Source: Alloalcanivorax balearicus MACL04 (lineage in GTDB: Bacteria; Pseudomonadota; Gammaproteobacteria; Pseudomonadales; Alcanivoracaceae). Taken from it: a stretch of DNA of 64,000 nucleotides. The notes under the pieces were generated by a model, which saw only the letters and a program-made list of their open reading frames with translations, ran no database searches and had not been told where the DNA came from. The number at the start of each line of letters is the position of its first letter. Position 1 is the first letter of the stretch. Where the stretch lies: positions 62,001 to 126,000 of the forward strand of contig NZ_ARXS01000005.1 in assembly GCF_025532145.1 (NCBI RefSeq). The letters run 5' to 3'. The position numbers and the translations under genes were made by a program. Shown piece by piece: positions 61,729 through 64,000 of the stretch.

Positions 61729-63045
61729 TCACTGCCCGTCGTTCTCCTCCCTCTGGCTGCGTGCCCAGTTGATGACATGACTGCGGCTGACGCGATCGTG
61801 CAGGAGGTTCCCTTTCAGGAACAGGTTCACCAGGATTACCACTTTACTGGTCAGCGCATTGACCACTACGAACGCCATGACTCGCCATAAATTGTGCAGG
61901 AATGACAGCCGCTGAAACTCCAGATTCGTTACCCTGAGCCCCAGCATCCGTTTCCCCGGGGTTGCCTGCTTGGGTCCCGCCTCCATTACCAGCGCCATTA
62001 GCAAATAGGCCGGCACGGCGAGCACCAGAAAGAAGCCCATGAACGCCTCAATACTGATGTCGCCACCTGTTCCGTTGAAATCCGCCACCATGATGCTCAC
62101 CACCCATATCGGCATGACCAGCAGTGCCGCCACCACCAGCAGATCGATGACGATAGCGGCCATACGCAGGGTCATGCCGGTGAAATAAAGGGTTTCGGGT
62201 TCCGGCTCGGCGGTGGTCTGGCGCGACGGCGGCACCGTCTCCTTACCACCACGCAGCCCCTGCAATAAGGCCTGATCGCCGGAAGAATTCGCATCCAGAG
62301 GGGCCAACACCTGATCCATGGTGGTATCGCCAAAACGGGCCGCCAGCAAGCCACGACGCCCTTCCCAATCGAACAGGCTGTTCAAATAGCCCAGCGTCAC
62401 CGCATCCAGGGGCGGCTTGTTATCCTGCTGTCGAAGCCGCTCCACCAGCCGTGCCATCAGGGCATCGCCCAAACCATGGTGGAAGGTGCTGTCCAGCATC
62501 CAGGAACTGTTGGCGAGAAAACGCCATTCCTGCTCCGCAACCGGTTGCCCCTCCCGCTCCAGCAGAGCCTGGCATTGGATCAGCAGCCGTTCGTGTTCAC
62601 GACTGGCCGCCAGCCACTCATCTTCTTCCGGCTCCTGGTCTTCCAGCTCCCGTGCCACGGCCCAGGCCGGCTCCGGGTCCCGCGCCGGCGGGGGAGGCTG
62701 ATCCTGGAACGCCGGCTCAGGTTCCACTGGTGCCACCAGCGGATCATCCGGAACCACCGGCGCGCTCCATTCCGGCGTCTTTAGCGGGGGCGCCTGCGTC
62801 TCGGCGGCAGTGGATTCTTTTTTCGTTTGCTCCCCGGTTTCCGTTTCCGGCTCCGTATCACCGGCAACAGCGGTACGGGCACGCTGCTCGGCAAGGGCCA
62901 GGGCACGCTTGTAGGCGGCGTGCAAAGCCTGAAACTGCTGCGGATGTTCATCCGGGCGGGTGCTTTTCAGCAAGCGCGCGTAGGCACGCTTGACCGCCCG
63001 GGTATCCTCGGTGGCCTCAAGCCCCAGGACGCGCCAGGGATCCAT
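61729..63045 (-). CDS. Degenerate J-domain protein with C-terminal RDD membrane domain
   Basis: A 438-residue protein. Residues 1-50 form a J-like domain (MDPWRVLGLEATEDTRAVKRAY), but the HPD tripeptide is RPD at 30-32. A long Pro/Glu-rich linker (about 60-130) follows, then a helical middle, then an RDD domain with four hydrophobic segments from about 290 (GMTLRMAAIVIDLLVVAALLV, PGKRMLGLRV). RPD J-like domains appear common in this subgroup. It is coupled by one base to the HscC-like Hsp70, so it is the probable partner. It may place that chaperone at the inner membrane. Confidence 0.82.
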   Translation of the reverse strand: MDPWRVLGLEATEDTRAVKRAYARLLKSTRPDEHPQQFQALHAAYKRALALAEQRARTAVAGDTEPETETGEQTKKESTAAETQAPPLKTPEWSAPVVPDDPLVAPVEPEPAFQDQPPPPARDPEPAWAVARELEDQEPEEDEWLAASREHERLLIQCQALLEREGQPVAEQEWRFLANSSWMLDSTFHHGLGDALMARLVERLRQQDNKPPLDAVTLGYLNSLFDWEGRRGLLAARFGDTTMDQVLAPLDANSSGDQALLQGLRGGKETVPPSRQTTAEPEPETLYFTGMTLRMAAIVIDLLVVAALLVMPIWVVSIMVADFNGTGGDISIEAFMGFFLVLAVPAYLLMALVMEAGPKQATPGKRMLGLRVTNLEFQRLSFLHNLWRVMAFVVVNALTSKVVILVNLFLKGNLLHDRVSRSHVINWARSQREENDGQ

Positions 63046-64000
63046 CAGAACCAGTCCTCACTCTCCAGACTGTCCAATGCCTCCTTGAACTCCTTTTGGA
63101 CCCGGGCGATGTCCAGAGGGTTTTGCCGGTCCAGAACCTGCTCGAACCGCCCCATCAGGTCCGCGATGAACTCCCGGCGGTCTCCCAGACTGGACTCATA
63201 CAGTCGTTCGCCGCGGGCCAGAAGGGCACGGTTTTCCTCGCCGTCCCGGGGGTGAAACTTCAATGCCGCCAGACGTTGCAGAGATCTTGCCTTGTCGTCT
63301 TCGCTCAAGGCACCCGGCGTATGTTCGATCAACTGATAATAGGTCTTGCCGGTGGACTCCACCTTCACGTCCACTTCCAGAAGACCGTTCATGTCGTAGC
63401 TGTAACGGACAATCACGCTTTCCTGTCCACGTGGTCCCTTGGGCACCGTCACGCTCAACTCGCCCAGATAGACGTTCTTCTCCACCAGGCGGTTTTCGCC
63501 CTGATAGATCCGGATCTTCATCTTGGTTTGGTTGTTGGACGCGGTGGACAGATGGCGTTCCACACTGATCGGCACCACACTGTTGCGTTCGATGATGGGC
63601 AGAAAGTAATCGCCCAACCGAGGGTTGTCCTCGTTGATCACACCAGTACCGAGCGTGTAAGGGCAGACATCGGTAAGTACCACGTCGTCCAGCCCTTCCC
63701 CCCGCGCCAGCAGGCCGGCCTGGATAGTCGCGCCCACGGCGACCACCGTATCCGGATCCAGATGACAGGACGGCAGCCGGCCGAACATCTTGCCGACAGT
63801 GGAGCGGAACAATGCCAGACGGGTGGAACCGCCCACCAATACCACATCATCCACCTTATCAGGATGCAAATTGGCGTCCCGCAATGCCCTTTCGATGGGA
63901 TGCTTCACTCTCAGCAACAAAGGCGTGACGACACGGGCGAACCACTCCGGCGTCACCTCGTGAGTCACCTCCCGGTCCCCCAGCTTCAGACTCAGAGTCT
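63045..64000 (-). CDS. hscC: HscC-like Hsp70 chaperone (C-terminal part)
   Basis: The frame is open to the window end, so the N-terminus is missing. Visible is the end of the ATPase domain (VDDVVLVGGSTRLALFRSTVGKMFGRLP, then DPDTVVAVGATIQAGLLA) and a substrate-binding beta domain (TDVCPYTLGTGV, VERHLSTASNNQTKMKIRIYQGE). A short helical lid follows. The brief lid and TDVCPYTLG motif point to HscC, not DnaK. A GTG at 63968 is only an internal codon. It is followed directly by the J-like/RDD gene. Confidence 0.85.
   Translation of the reverse strand, partial: TLSLKLGDREVTHEVTPEWFARVVTPLLLRVKHPIERALRDANLHPDKVDDVVLVGGSTRLALFRSTVGKMFGRLPSCHLDPDTVVAVGATIQAGLLARGEGLDDVVLTDVCPYTLGTGVINEDNPRLGDYFLPIIERNSVVPISVERHLSTASNNQTKMKIRIYQGENRLVEKNVYLGELSVTVPKGPRGQESVIVRYSYDMNGLLEVDVKVESTGKTYYQLIEHTPGALSEDDKARSLQRLAALKFHPRDGEENRALLARGERLYESSLGDRREFIADLMGRFEQVLDRQNPLDIARVQKEFKEALDSLESEDWF

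Overview
This is a gene-dense, high-GC stretch of a gammaproteobacterial chromosome. The backbone gene order is sspB-sspA-petCBA-rpsI-rplM, then zapE, zapG, algW, hisC-hisD-hisG-murA-ibaG-mlaC, then yrbG-kdsD-kdsC-lptC-lptA-lptB-rpoN-hpf-ptsN-rapZ-ptsO. From memory this is close to the order in Pseudomonas. Many acyl-CoA ligases and dehydrogenases, a FadL porin and REP-type repeats suit an oil- or lipid-degrading marine bacterium of the Alcanivorax/Alloalcanivorax kind. That genus assignment is an inference. No rRNA, tRNA, CRISPR array, insertion sequence or prophage was found.

Layout. 1-12.3 kb is a catabolic block: a GntR/UTRA regulator and a mandelate-racemase-type enolase diverge from a GMC alcohol oxidase/dehydrogenase, an aldehyde dehydrogenase and a three-part TRAP importer. 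An acyl-CoA ligase, an SDR and a frameshifted MFS transporter follow. 12.4-19.6 kb is mostly housekeeping: a periplasmic LTA-synthase-like sulfatase, stringent starvation proteins, the cytochrome bc1 complex and ribosomal proteins S9/L13. 19.8-38.7 kb is largely accessory: an aldo/keto reductase; a TetR-retinol-saturase-like-SGNH-hydrolase cluster; a FadR-type regulator facing a branched-chain-type ABC importer linked to an acyl-CoA ligase and an acyl-CoA dehydrogenase; a truncated HTH/WYL-type regulator; a HicAB toxin-antitoxin pair; a large HExxH lipoprotein; FadL; and a second acyl-CoA dehydrogenase. 38.8-61.6 kb returns to conserved backbone (division, sulfate activation, protease, histidine, peptidoglycan, LPS transport, sigma-54 and the nitrogen PTS). 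61.7-64 kb holds a degenerate J-domain/RDD membrane protein and the end of an HscC-like Hsp70.

How the parts work together. Two import-and-activate loci each have a local regulator and a recognisable operator. The first has a perfect 7-2-7 palindrome in front of the GMC gene. The second has an exact TNGTNNNACNA FadR-type site beside the ABC promoter. A third cluster carries a perfect 17-bp palindrome before its TetR gene. The LPS export genes run into rpoN and the PTS-Ntr genes. rpoN is preceded by a long inverted repeat and a well-spaced GG-N10-GC sigma-54 element, suggesting autoregulation. At the Mla position only mlaC remains; mlaF, mlaE, mlaD and mlaB are missing from this place.

The best leads for something new are: the GMC/ALDH/TRAP/enolase locus; the liv-ligase-dehydrogenase locus, whose LivF has Arg in place of the Walker A Lys; the orphan mlaC; the sigma-54 site before rpoN; the HExxH lipoprotein; the RPD J-domain/RDD-HscC pair; and the shared REP family at seven places. 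I do not see a clearly unprecedented multi-gene system such as a new defence island.
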